A stretch of DNA of 13,124 bases from Comamonadaceae bacterium. GTDB taxonomy: Bacteria > Pseudomonadota > Gammaproteobacteria > Burkholderiales > Burkholderiaceae_C. Where the stretch lies: assembly GCA_947460065.1 (NCBI GenBank), contig CANHGF010000031.1, positions 1 through 13,124 on the forward strand, given 5' to 3'. The first letter of the stretch is position 1. Each line of letters starts with the position of its first letter. The notes below the pieces were generated by a model. That model had not been told where the DNA came from, searched no databases, and saw only the letters and a list, made by a program, of their open reading frames with translations. The position numbers were made by a program, and so were the translations under genes. Shown piece by piece: positions 1 through 6,763 of this stretch.

Positions 1-1217
1 CACTGCCGGCACCGGCGCGCGAGATCTTGCGCGCCGACGACAGCGATCAGATCTATTTCCAGGTTCGCCGCAGTCAGGGTGAGCTGCTGGCCGGTGAGCA
101 TGATCTACCCGCGCCGCCCCCTGAAAATCAGCCTGTCGATGGCGAAGTCCGCTTGCGGGAGGACCAGATGCAGGGCCAGGATGTGCGGGTGGCCTATACC
201 TGGGCGACGGTTGACACCCCCGCCCCTGAGCTGGTGCTGATTCAGGTGGCAGAAACCCTTGAAAAGCGCAAGACCCTGGCCACCGAGATCGTCAAGGGCG
301 TGATGGTGCCGCAATTCGTCACCCTGCCGCTGGCGGTGCTGCTGGTGTGGCTGGCACTGGTGCGCGGCATACGCCCGCTGGCGCAGCTCGAGCGGCGCAT
401 TCGCGCGCGCAAGGCCGATGACATGAGCGCGCTCGACGAGTCGGTGGTGCCCGAGGAGGTGGCGCCGCTGGTGTCTTCGATCAATGACCTGCTCAGTCGG
501 CTCAAGGTGTCTCTGAGCACCCAAAAGCGCTTCCTGGCCGACGCGGCGCATCAGCTCAAAACGCCGCTGGCCGGCCTGCGCATGCAAGCCGATCTGGCGC
601 AGCGCCAGTCTGATACCGAGGAGCTCAAGAAGTCACTGCAGCAAATCGGCCGCGCCAGTGTGCGCGCCACCCACACCGTCAATCAGCTGCTGGCGCTGGC
701 GCGCGCGGAGACCACCGGCCGTAGCCTGGCCAAGACCCGGGTTGATCTCGTGGAGGTGGTCAGTGAAGCCATCCAGGAGTCGCTGGCCCGCGCCCTGGAC
801 AAGCGCATCGACCTGGGCTATGAAGGCCCGCCCCCCGGGCAGGCCGCCAGCCTTCTGGAGGGTAACGCCACCTTGCTCAAGGAAATGGTGCGCAACCTGA
901 TCGACAACGCGATCAACTACACGCCCGAAGGTGGGCAGGTGACGGCACAGCTTTTGGTCGACGGCCTCAGCGGCTCGCTGGTGCTGCTGGTGGAAGATAC
1001 CGGCCCGGGCATCGCCGAGGACGAACGCGAGCGTGTATTTCAGCCGTTTTACCGCGCCCTCGGCACCAATGTCGACGGCTCAGGCCTGGGCCTGGCTATC
1101 GTGGCCGAGATCGCGCGCCAGCATGGCGCTCAGGTCAGCGTCGATGCCTGCGGCCACCCGCCGCCCTTGCCCGGCACTCGCGTCACCGTGCGTTTTGAGG
1201 GTAGGGCGACAGGCTGA
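1..1217 (+). CDS. Sensor histidine kinase, TctE-like (5' partial)
   Basis: C-terminal part of an inner-membrane two-component sensor kinase; the reading frame is open from base 3 and the N-terminus lies left of the window, so no start can be assigned. Numbering from the TTG at 27: residues 1-90 look like the end of a periplasmic sensor domain of the 2CSK_N type found in TctE-like kinases. A hydrophobic membrane segment follows at about 92-113, then a HAMP-like linker and the dimerisation helix with H-box RFLADAAHQLKTPLAGL (phospho-acceptor His175). The catalytic ATPase domain has the N-box NLIDNAINYTP (290-300), the G1 box EDTGPGI (323-329) and the G2 box GSGLGLAIV (351-359). All catalytic motifs look intact. 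In this family the cognate response regulator gene is usually adjacent and upstream, but here that is out of view. The signal sensed cannot be told; tricarboxylates are known only for TctE itself. It is convergent with topB. Confidence 0.93.
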   Translation, partial: LPAPAREILRADDSDQIYFQVRRSQGELLAGEHDLPAPPPENQPVDGEVRLREDQMQGQDVRVAYTWATVDTPAPELVLIQVAETLEKRKTLATEIVKGVMVPQFVTLPLAVLLVWLALVRGIRPLAQLERRIRARKADDMSALDESVVPEEVAPLVSSINDLLSRLKVSLSTQKRFLADAAHQLKTPLAGLRMQADLAQRQSDTEELKKSLQQIGRASVRATHTVNQLLALARAETTGRSLAKTRVDLVEVVSEAIQESLARALDKRIDLGYEGPPPGQAASLLEGNATLLKEMVRNLIDNAINYTPEGGQVTAQLLVDGLSGSLVLLVEDTGPGIAEDERERVFQPFYRALGTNVDGSGLGLAIVAEIARQHGAQVSVDACGHPPPLPGTRVTVRFEGRATG

Positions 1218-1243
1218 TCAGATCTGCGCCGGATGATGGGGGC

Positions 1244-1314
1244 GTGGGAGCGCCGCCCCGGCGCGATAGGGCATTCGACCAAGCGCCGGATCGCCGCGAG
1301 GGCGCGGCTCCCAC
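1244..1314 (-). repeat. REP/BIME-like composite palindrome, copy A
   Basis: Two inverted units at 1244-1267 and 1290-1314 flank a 22-nt centre. Read on the minus strand, the better conserved unit begins GTGGGAGCCGCGCCCTCGCG and the partner ends in CTCCCAC. The transcribed form would fold into a long GC-rich hairpin. The GTGGGAG head resembles REP elements of Pseudomonas and other proteobacteria. It lies between two convergent genes, the usual REP setting, and could act as a transcript 3' end or block readthrough; that function is inferred. Confidence 0.8.
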
Positions 1315-1359
1315 ACCCATAACCAAACCCATACCCCTACCGGCTTTCGACCCCTGGAG

Positions 1360-1431
1360 GTGGGAGCCGCGCCCTCGCGGCGAAGATGCCCTCGATGAAA
1401 GGCTCCATTGCGCCGAGGTCGGCACTCCCAC
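1360..1431 (+). repeat. REP/BIME-like composite palindrome, copy B
   Basis: This is an inverted copy of the element at 1244-1314 with the same architecture: unit at 1360-1384, a 22-nt centre, and an inverted partner at 1407-1431. The first unit is identical over 24 nt to the reverse complement of 1291-1314. The outer unit has drifted more (ending GGCACTCCCAC). The two composites are separated by about 45 bp of lower-GC spacer (1315-1359). No RAYT transposase gene is in the window to mobilise them. Confidence 0.8.
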
Positions 1432-1449
1432 AGAAATAGGGCTTCGGCC

Positions 1450-4398
1450 TTAGCCCAGGTGCTTGCCGATCAGGCCGGCGAGCTCAAACATATTGGCCTG
1501 CGGCTTGCCCAATACCGGCAGCAAGGCGGCGTCGGCATTAATCAGACGCTTGTCCTTGGCATCTTGCAGCCCATGGGCCTTGATGTAGTCCCACAGCGCC
1601 TTCATCACTTGCGGCCTGGCGACCGGGCTGTTGCCGATCACCGCCGCCAGGGCCGCGCTGGGCTGCTTGAGCGAGGCCGCACTGGCCTGGCGGGGCGCTT
1701 TGGCAGCAGCAGGCTTGGCCGCTTTGGTCGCTTGGCTCGATTTGGCAGGCGCTTTCTTTGCAGCTACTTTTTTGGCTGGCACGGCCTTGGCTGGCGCCGC
1801 TGAGCGGCTTGCCGCACCGGCGGCCGTCTTGCGCGGCGGGTATTTGGAGGGCGCGAACTCGAAATTGACCTTGCCCGCTTCGGCATCCCAGGCCAGCATG
1901 GCCTTGAAGGACCGACGGGTGCGGCTGGAGACGAATTTGTCGAGCATGTCGGTCTTGCCCGTGCTCAGCAGTTTTTGCATCTGCGCCCGCTCAATGGGCT
2001 GCTGCAGGATGATCTGCCCGCTTTTGAAGTCGCAACTCGGCGTGGGCTGCTGCGCTGTGGGTACCGACTTTTCGCAGATGTAGTTTTTGCCATGCTCGCG
2101 CACCGCTGCGCCGCATTTGGGGCAAGCCCCCAGTGGCTCGCTGGCGCTCAGGTCGACCAGCTCGCCGGTTTGCGCCGCATCGTCGTTGCCGAAGTCGAAT
2201 TCGAGTTTGTAATTCTTGCTGTCTTCATCAAACTTGATGACCATCTCAGCGGTAAAGGGCCAGCCGGCTTTGGAGCGAAAGCCATCGAGCGGGCCGATGC
2301 GACGATCGCTCAGGAACTGCTCGACCTCCTGCAATTCAAAGGTGCGTCCAGCCGGCGTCTTGCCGAAGGAAAAGCCGCAGCCCTCGCTGGCGCCGTCCGG
2401 GCCGGTGCAGCTGTAGCGGCGGTAGTTTTCCTTGACCACGCCGCCGCAATTGGGGCAGCGGGTTTGCAAGGTGGCGTAGTTGCCGGGGATGGTGTCTTTG
2501 TCGTAGCCCTTGGCCTTGGCCACGATTTTCTCGGTCATGGCCTTGATCTGCGCCATGAATTCCTCGCGGCTGAGCTGGCCCTTTTCCATCTGCGCCAGTT
2601 TGTGCTCCCACTCGCCGGTGAGGTCGGCGCGAGATAGCTCCTCGGCGCCGAGCCCGCGCAGCAGGGTCATGAGCTGGAAGGCTTTCGCGGTGGGGATCAG
2701 ATCGCGGCCTTCGCGCAGCAGGTACTTCTCATTGAGCAGTCCCTCAATGATGGCGGCGCGCGTCGCCGGCGTGCCCAGGCCTTTTTCCTGCATGGCCTCG
2801 CGCAGCTCCTCGTCTTCGATCAGCTTGCCCGCACCCTCCATTGCTCCCAGCAGGGTGGCTTCGGTATAGCGTGCCGGGGGCCGGGTTTTCAGCCCCTTGG
2901 CCTCTGTGTGTTCGATCGGCACCTGCTCGCCGGGTTTGACCGGTACCAGCGGCTGGCCCTTGTCGCCTTCCTTGGCGTCGGCCACTTCCTCGGCTGCCTC
3001 TTTACCGTAGATCGCTAGCCAGCCCGGCTTGACCAGCACCTTGCCTTCGGTCTTGAAGTGGTGACTGAGCACCTGCGAGATGCGGGTGGTGACCATGTAC
3101 TCGGCGCTTGGAAAGAAGATCGCCATGAAGCGGCGCACCACTAAGTCGTAAAGCTTTTGCTCGGCATCACTGAGGCCGCTGGGCGCCTGCGTGGTCGGGA
3201 TGATGGCGAAGTGGTCTGAGACCTTGCTGTTGTCAAACACCCGCTTGCTGGGTCGAATGTAGTTGCCGTTGAGCGCGGTCAGCGCGTGCGGCGCCAGGTG
3301 GCGCATGCCGCTGTCGGCCAGCATCTCAAAGGTTTGGCGCACCACCGGCAGGTAGTCCTCGGGCAGATGGCGCGAGTCGGTCCGCGGGTAGGTCAGGGCC
3401 TTGTGCCGCTCATAGAGGCTTTGCGCCAAGGCCAGGGTGGTCTTGGCTGAAAACCCGAACTTGCCATTGGCTTCGCGCTGCAGCGATGTCAGGTCGAACA
3501 GCATGCCTGAGGCCTGGGTGGTCGGTTTGGACTCTTCGCTGACGCTGGCGGCCTTGCCGCGTACCGCCTGCACGATCGCCCGCGCCTCGGCCTCGCTCCA
3601 CAGGCGGTCGGCGCGCAGCTCCTTGTCTTTTTCCTCGCCGTTGTCTGCGGGCGCTTTCCATTTGGGGTCGAACCACTTGCCGCTGTATGGCCCCGCCTCG
3701 GCCAGGAAGCTGGCATGCACCTCCCAATAGTCGCGGCTGACGAACTGACGGATTTTTTCTTCACGCTCAACCACCACCGACAAGGTGGGCGTCTGCACCC
3801 GGCCGACCGTAGTCAGGAAAAAGCCGCCGTCGCGCGAGTTGAAGGCGGTCATGGCGCGCGTGCCGTTAATGCCCACCAGCCAGTCGGCCTCGGAGCGGCA
3901 GCGGGCGGCGTCGGCCAGCGGCAGCATCTGCTTGTCGCTGCGCAGACGATCGAAACCTTCGCGTATGGCTGCCGGCGTCATGGACTGCAGCCACAGGCGC
4001 TTGACCGGATGCCTGGACTTGGCGTACTGCTGGATCAGCCGGAAGATCAACTCACCCTCGCGGCCGGCGTCGCAGGCATTGACCATGGCGCCCACATCCT
4101 TGCGCTTGGCCAGCTTGACGATGGCATTGAGCCTGCCCTTGGTCTTGTCGATGGGCTTGAGGTCAAAGTAAGGCGGGATCACCGGCAGGTGGGCAAAGCT
4201 CCATTTGCCTCGCTTGACGTCGAATTCCTCGGGCGCCTGGATCTCCACCAGGTGGCCCACGGCCGAGGTGACGATCCAGTCCGGACCCTCAAAGTATTCG
4301 TCGTGTTTGTCGAACTTGCCCGCTGTGGGTGTCAAAGCCCGCACGATGTCTTGCGCCACCGAGGGTTTTTCTGCAATTACCAAAGTCTTCGTCGTCAT
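1450..4398 (-). CDS. topB: DNA topoisomerase III with histone-H1-like tail and SWIB domain
   Basis: Type IA topoisomerase that cuts and passes single DNA strands, resolving linked replication or recombination intermediates in the cytoplasm. The 982-aa protein starts with a Toprim domain (VIAEKPSVA at 7-15; CDAGREGE at 109-116, where the middle acid of the usual DxDxE is Gly112). The topo IA core follows, with active-site Tyr337 in ALTYPRTDSR. Two zinc-finger-like modules have C648/C651/C664/C674 and C759/C762/C775/C789. Residues about 857-910 form a Lys/Ala/Pro-rich tail with AKKVAAKKAPAK-type motifs like bacterial H1 proteins. Residues 911-982 match a SWIB/MDM2 domain (LWDYIKAHGLQDAKDKRLI; MFELAGLIGKHL). 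It is far longer than E. coli TopB (about 650 aa). The ATG at 4398 has a GGGAAGA-like ribosome site about 7 nt upstream. It is divergent from the SET gene and convergent with the sensor kinase. Confidence 0.97.
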   Translation of the reverse strand: MTTKTLVIAEKPSVAQDIVRALTPTAGKFDKHDEYFEGPDWIVTSAVGHLVEIQAPEEFDVKRGKWSFAHLPVIPPYFDLKPIDKTKGRLNAIVKLAKRKDVGAMVNACDAGREGELIFRLIQQYAKSRHPVKRLWLQSMTPAAIREGFDRLRSDKQMLPLADAARCRSEADWLVGINGTRAMTAFNSRDGGFFLTTVGRVQTPTLSVVVEREEKIRQFVSRDYWEVHASFLAEAGPYSGKWFDPKWKAPADNGEEKDKELRADRLWSEAEARAIVQAVRGKAASVSEESKPTTQASGMLFDLTSLQREANGKFGFSAKTTLALAQSLYERHKALTYPRTDSRHLPEDYLPVVRQTFEMLADSGMRHLAPHALTALNGNYIRPSKRVFDNSKVSDHFAIIPTTQAPSGLSDAEQKLYDLVVRRFMAIFFPSAEYMVTTRISQVLSHHFKTEGKVLVKPGWLAIYGKEAAEEVADAKEGDKGQPLVPVKPGEQVPIEHTEAKGLKTRPPARYTEATLLGAMEGAGKLIEDEELREAMQEKGLGTPATRAAIIEGLLNEKYLLREGRDLIPTAKAFQLMTLLRGLGAEELSRADLTGEWEHKLAQMEKGQLSREEFMAQIKAMTEKIVAKAKGYDKDTIPGNYATLQTRCPNCGGVVKENYRRYSCTGPDGASEGCGFSFGKTPAGRTFELQEVEQFLSDRRIGPLDGFRSKAGWPFTAEMVIKFDEDSKNYKLEFDFGNDDAAQTGELVDLSASEPLGACPKCGAAVREHGKNYICEKSVPTAQQPTPSCDFKSGQIILQQPIERAQMQKLLSTGKTDMLDKFVSSRTRRSFKAMLAWDAEAGKVNFEFAPSKYPPRKTAAGAASRSAAPAKAVPAKKVAAKKAPAKSSQATKAAKPAAAKAPRQASAASLKQPSAALAAVIGNSPVARPQVMKALWDYIKAHGLQDAKDKRLINADAALLPVLGKPQANMFELAGLIGKHLG

Positions 4399-4457
4399 AG
4401 TCTGTCTTCCCGTGGAGCGGCCTGGGGTGCCGCTGCCTGGCTTGCGTCGCGCAGGGT

Positions 4458-4474
4458 GGGGTCCCAGTGACCCC
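4458..4474. promoter_or_regulatory. Inverted repeat GGGGTC-N5-GACCCC, candidate operator
   Basis: A perfect 6-bp dyad with a 5-nt centre lies in the topB/SET divergent region. It directly abuts the -10-like TACAAT at 4475-4480. The position suits a regulator-binding site affecting one or both genes, but no protein is implied and short GC-rich dyads can occur by chance. Confidence 0.3.
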
Positions 4475-4480
4475 TACAAT
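4475..4480 (+). promoter_or_regulatory. Candidate -10 box (TACAAT) for the SET gene
   Basis: TACAAT matches the sigma-70 -10 consensus at 5 of 6 positions. It sits 67 bp before the proposed GTG start of the SET gene, predicting transcription from about 4487, right at the alternating CG/CA tract. No convincing -35 hexamer is seen at 16-18 bp spacing, so the promoter is weak, activator-dependent or not real. Confidence 0.35.
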
Positions 4481-4487
4481 GCCCCCT

Positions 4488-4514
4488 CGCGCGCACGCGC
4501 ACACGCGCACGCGC
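4488..4514. repeat. Alternating pyrimidine-purine (CG/CA) tract, Z-DNA-prone
   Basis: 27 consecutive bases alternate pyrimidine and purine without a break, made of CG and CA steps (for example CGCGCGCACGCGCACACGCG), in the intergenic region between topB and the SET gene. Sequences like this are the classic Z-DNA-forming type under negative supercoiling. A role as a supercoiling-sensitive element next to a topoisomerase gene is an inference. Confidence 0.6.
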
Positions 4515-4546
4515 CTGCACAAATTAACCATAGCAAAAAAATCGCC

Positions 4547-5053
4547 GTGCCCAAAAACAAGTCCTCCGCACCCGTGGCTCCCGTCAAGAAATCGCTCGTC
4601 AGTGGCCGACGCATACAGACGCGTCGCTCTGGCGTGCACGGCAAAGGGGTGTTTGCTGTGCAGGACCTGGCCAAGGGCGAGGTGCTGATTGAATATGTGG
4701 GCGAGCTGATCAGCTGGAAGGAGGCGCTGCGCCGCCATCCGCATGATCCGAAAGATCCCAACCACACCTTCTACTTTCATATTGACGAAGAGCGGGTGAT
4801 CGATGCCAAGCACGGCGGCAATTCCTCGCGCTGGATCAACCACAGCTGCGCCCCCAACTGCGAGGCCGACGAGCAAGAAGGACGCATCTTCATCAAGACA
4901 CTGCGCAAGATCCGTGCAGGCCAGGAGCTGTTTTATGACTACGGCCTGGTGATCGACGCGCCCTACACGCCCAAGCTCAAGGCCGAGTACCCCTGCTGGT
5001 GCGGCGCGCCCCAGTGCCGCGGTACCTTGTTGGCCCCCAAGCGCCGCCGCTGA
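4547..5053 (+). CDS. SET-domain protein-lysine N-methyltransferase with post-SET motif
   Basis: Predicted cytoplasmic SAM-dependent protein lysine methyltransferase, 168 aa from the GTG at 4547. A short basic N-terminus (1-22, five Lys, two Arg) leads into the SET core. Visible motifs are the SAM-binding start RRSGVHGKGVFA (26-37), RWINHSCAPN (95-104), GQELFYDYG (125-133) holding the conserved Tyr, and a post-SET cluster CWCGAPQC (150-157) that with Cys101 would bind zinc. The post-SET element is typical of catalytically active SET enzymes. The frame is open back to 4205 but that stretch is antisense to topB and looks non-coding. GTG 4547 fits the family length, although no clear Shine-Dalgarno is seen, so the start is moderately sure. 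The substrate is unknown; ribosomal proteins or Lys-rich nucleoid proteins are possible. It is divergent from topB and 59 bp (or less) before birA. Confidence 0.9.
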   Translation: MPKNKSSAPVAPVKKSLVSGRRIQTRRSGVHGKGVFAVQDLAKGEVLIEYVGELISWKEALRRHPHDPKDPNHTFYFHIDEERVIDAKHGGNSSRWINHSCAPNCEADEQEGRIFIKTLRKIRAGQELFYDYGLVIDAPYTPKLKAEYPCWCGAPQCRGTLLAPKRRR

Positions 5054-5112
5054 GCGCTGCGCGGCCGGCTGCTCCCGTGTCAGAGCCCGATGGCCCCGCC
5101 CGGCCCGCAGAC

Positions 5113-5913
5113 ATGCCCACTCACTGGCCGGCCGAGGCCATCTGGCTGGCTGCTGAGCCGTTGCTGCCGGGCCTGACGGTCGAGATCCTGCCCGAGATCG
5201 ATTCGAGCAACAGCGAGCTGATGCGCCGCTGCCGCAGCGGCCGGGCCGAGCCCGTTGTGCTGGTAGCCCAGCGGCAAAGCGCCGGTCGGGGGCGCTTGGG
5301 CCGCAGCTGGCACAGCCCGCCAGGCTCCAGTCTGACCTTCTCTTTCGGCCTGCCGCTGGCACCGGCCGATTGGGCCGGCCTGTCGCTGGCCGTCGGCGTG
5401 AGCGTGGCCGAGACCCTAGCGGGGCTGGGCGCGAGCACGGTGGGCCTGAAGTGGCCCAACGACCTCTGGCTGGGCCAGGCCAAGCTGGGCGGCATCCTGA
5501 TTGAGACCGCCGCCCTGGGCGAGAAGCGCTATGCAGTGGTGGGCGTGGGCATCAACATCAAGGAGCCTGCGCCGGGCTGGATCCCGCCGGCCGCCGATGA
5601 GGCCGCAGCTGCAGCGCCGTCGGTCGCGCCGGCTTGGCTGCAGGCGGTGGCGCCTGTCAGCGCGCCGCAGTTGCTGGGCGCGCTGGCGCCGGCTCTGGTG
5701 CGCGATGTGCTGCAGTTCGAGCGGCAGGGATGGAGCGCTTTTTCCCAGCGTTTTGCGCGCCTGGACCTGCTGCAAGGACGCGCGGTGAGTTTGTCCGACG
5801 GCCGCCAGGGGCTGGCCTGTGGCGTCAGTGCCGGCGCTGCCCTGCGTCTGCAAACGGCGGCCGGTCTGGTGGAGGTCAGCAGCGGTGAGGTCAGCGTGCG
5901 GCCGCAGGCTTGA
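5113..5913 (+). CDS. birA: Biotin--[acetyl-CoA-carboxylase] ligase, no repressor domain
   Basis: Biotin protein ligase: makes biotinyl-5'-AMP and transfers biotin to the carrier lysine of biotin-dependent carboxylases such as AccB. The 266-aa protein from the ATG shows the catalytic core motifs EIDSSNSEL (28-36), the adenylate loop QSAGRGRLGRSW (55-66), GLKWPNDLWL (111-120) with KLGGILIE (124-131), and VVGVGINI (142-149). A C-terminal SH3-like domain ends in LVEVSSGEVSVRP. The N-terminal winged helix that makes E. coli BirA a repressor is absent, so this is the enzyme-only class. An Ala/Pro-rich insertion follows GVGINI at about 152-182. An in-frame GTG at 5077 would add 12 residues; neither start has a good ribosome site. 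It probably shares a transcript with the SET gene. The stop is 9 bp from the convergent TSUP stop, leaving no room for a terminator. Confidence 0.93.
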   Translation: MPTHWPAEAIWLAAEPLLPGLTVEILPEIDSSNSELMRRCRSGRAEPVVLVAQRQSAGRGRLGRSWHSPPGSSLTFSFGLPLAPADWAGLSLAVGVSVAETLAGLGASTVGLKWPNDLWLGQAKLGGILIETAALGEKRYAVVGVGINIKEPAPGWIPPAADEAAAAAPSVAPAWLQAVAPVSAPQLLGALAPALVRDVLQFERQGWSAFSQRFARLDLLQGRAVSLSDGRQGLACGVSAGAALRLQTAAGLVEVSSGEVSVRPQA

Positions 5914-5922
5914 TCAGACCGG

Positions 5923-6681
5923 CTAGCGCAGGAAGGCGTCGTAGCTGGTGCGCAGAATCAGCGCACTGACCACCAGAACGAATACCGCGCGCACAAAACC
6001 GGCCCCGTGTTTGAGCGCCAGCCGCGTGCCCAGAAGGCTGCCAGCTACGTTGGCGATGGCCAGCACCAGAGCGTAATGCCACCAGACATGGCCTTTGAAG
6101 GCGAACAGCCCAAGCGCTGCGAAATTGCTGCAGGTGTTGAGCAGCTTGGCGGCCGCTGAGGCATTGAGAAAGTCGTAGCCCAGGACGCGCACGAACAGGA
6201 AGACCAGCAAGCTGCCGGTACCCGGGCCGAAAAACCCGTCGTAAAAGCCCATCGCCAGGCCGATGGCGCCGGCTGTCGCCGCCTCCCGCCTGCCTTGCCG
6301 CAAGGGCTTGTGCTCGCGCCCCAATTCCTTTTTGAGCAGGGTATAGACCAGCACCGCCATCAACACCAGTGGCAGCAGCTTGCGCAAAAACTCAGGCGAG
6401 ACCACCGTGACCAGCCAGGCGCCGGCCAGTGCACCCACCAGAGCCAGGGCCGCTGCTGGCAGCAGGGCCTGCCAGCGCATCTGCACCCGGCGTGAATACT
6501 GCACCGTGGCCACTGCAGTGCCCCACACGGACGCACTTTTATTGACGCCCAGCAGCGTGGCCGGGTGGGCCAGGGGGAAGGCGGCAAACAGCGCAGGCAC
6601 CAGCACCAGCCCGCCGCCACCGACGATGGCGTCCACAAAGCCGGCCAAGAGCGCGGCGGCGGCCACGAAAAGCAATTCCAT
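5923..6681 (-). CDS. TSUP-family permease (TauE/SafE, YfcA-like)
   Basis: Polytopic inner-membrane protein of 252 aa in the sulfite exporter TauE/SafE (TSUP) family, close in pattern to E. coli YfcA. Members move sulfur-containing or small organic anions; the substrate here is not evident. Mostly hydrophobic segments suggest about 7-8 membrane helices. The family's internal duplication is visible as two related motifs, GFVDAIVGGGGLVLVPAL near residue 14 and GFYDGFFGPGTGSLLVF in the second half, plus NKSAS and NTCSNFAAL following them. The ATG at 6681 puts the first motif at its normal place near the N-terminus; only a weak ribosome site is present. It is transcribed leftward behind a strong terminator (6734-6763), so it should have its own promoter between about 6682 and 6730, but none stands out. 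Confidence 0.92.
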   Translation of the reverse strand: MELLFVAAAALLAGFVDAIVGGGGLVLVPALFAAFPLAHPATLLGVNKSASVWGTAVATVQYSRRVQMRWQALLPAAALALVGALAGAWLVTVVSPEFLRKLLPLVLMAVLVYTLLKKELGREHKPLRQGRREAATAGAIGLAMGFYDGFFGPGTGSLLVFLFVRVLGYDFLNASAAAKLLNTCSNFAALGLFAFKGHVWWHYALVLAIANVAGSLLGTRLALKHGAGFVRAVFVLVVSALILRTSYDAFLR

Positions 6682-6733
6682 GAATCAATTTTCGCACCGG
6701 CCCCATCGGCGGCGTGTGCCCCCGCGGCCATAA

Positions 6734-6763
6734 AAAAAGCGCCGGGGGTGACCGGCGCTTTTT
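6734..6763 (-). terminator. Bidirectional rho-independent terminator
   Basis: Perfect inverted repeat AAAAAGCGCCGG / CCGGCGCTTTTT around the 6-nt loop GGGTGA. Read leftward, the GC stem is followed by seven T residues (6738 down to 6732); read rightward, by five T. It is best placed to end leftward transcripts from the GMC gene or from an RNA starting in 6764-6971, and it insulates the TSUP gene. Confidence 0.92.

Noticed and set aside
1244..1431. CRISPR array
   Set aside because: The repeats alternate in orientation, have unequal spacing and only four units, with no cas genes; REP/BIME explains them.
3715..4470. 251-codon open frame on the plus strand opposite the topB 5' end
   Set aside because: Antisense to the Toprim-coding region; no domain and no ribosome site.
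4205..4546. N-terminal extension of the SET protein back to 4205
   Set aside because: It would be antisense to topB, cross the alternating CG/CA tract and add sequence unlike any SET protein; GTG 4547 gives a normal-length protein.
4289..5362. 357-codon open frame on the minus strand across the topB start, SET gene and birA start
   Set aside because: It is antisense to three well-supported genes, has low-complexity Arg/Ala content and no recognisable domain; typical shadow frame of GC-rich DNA.
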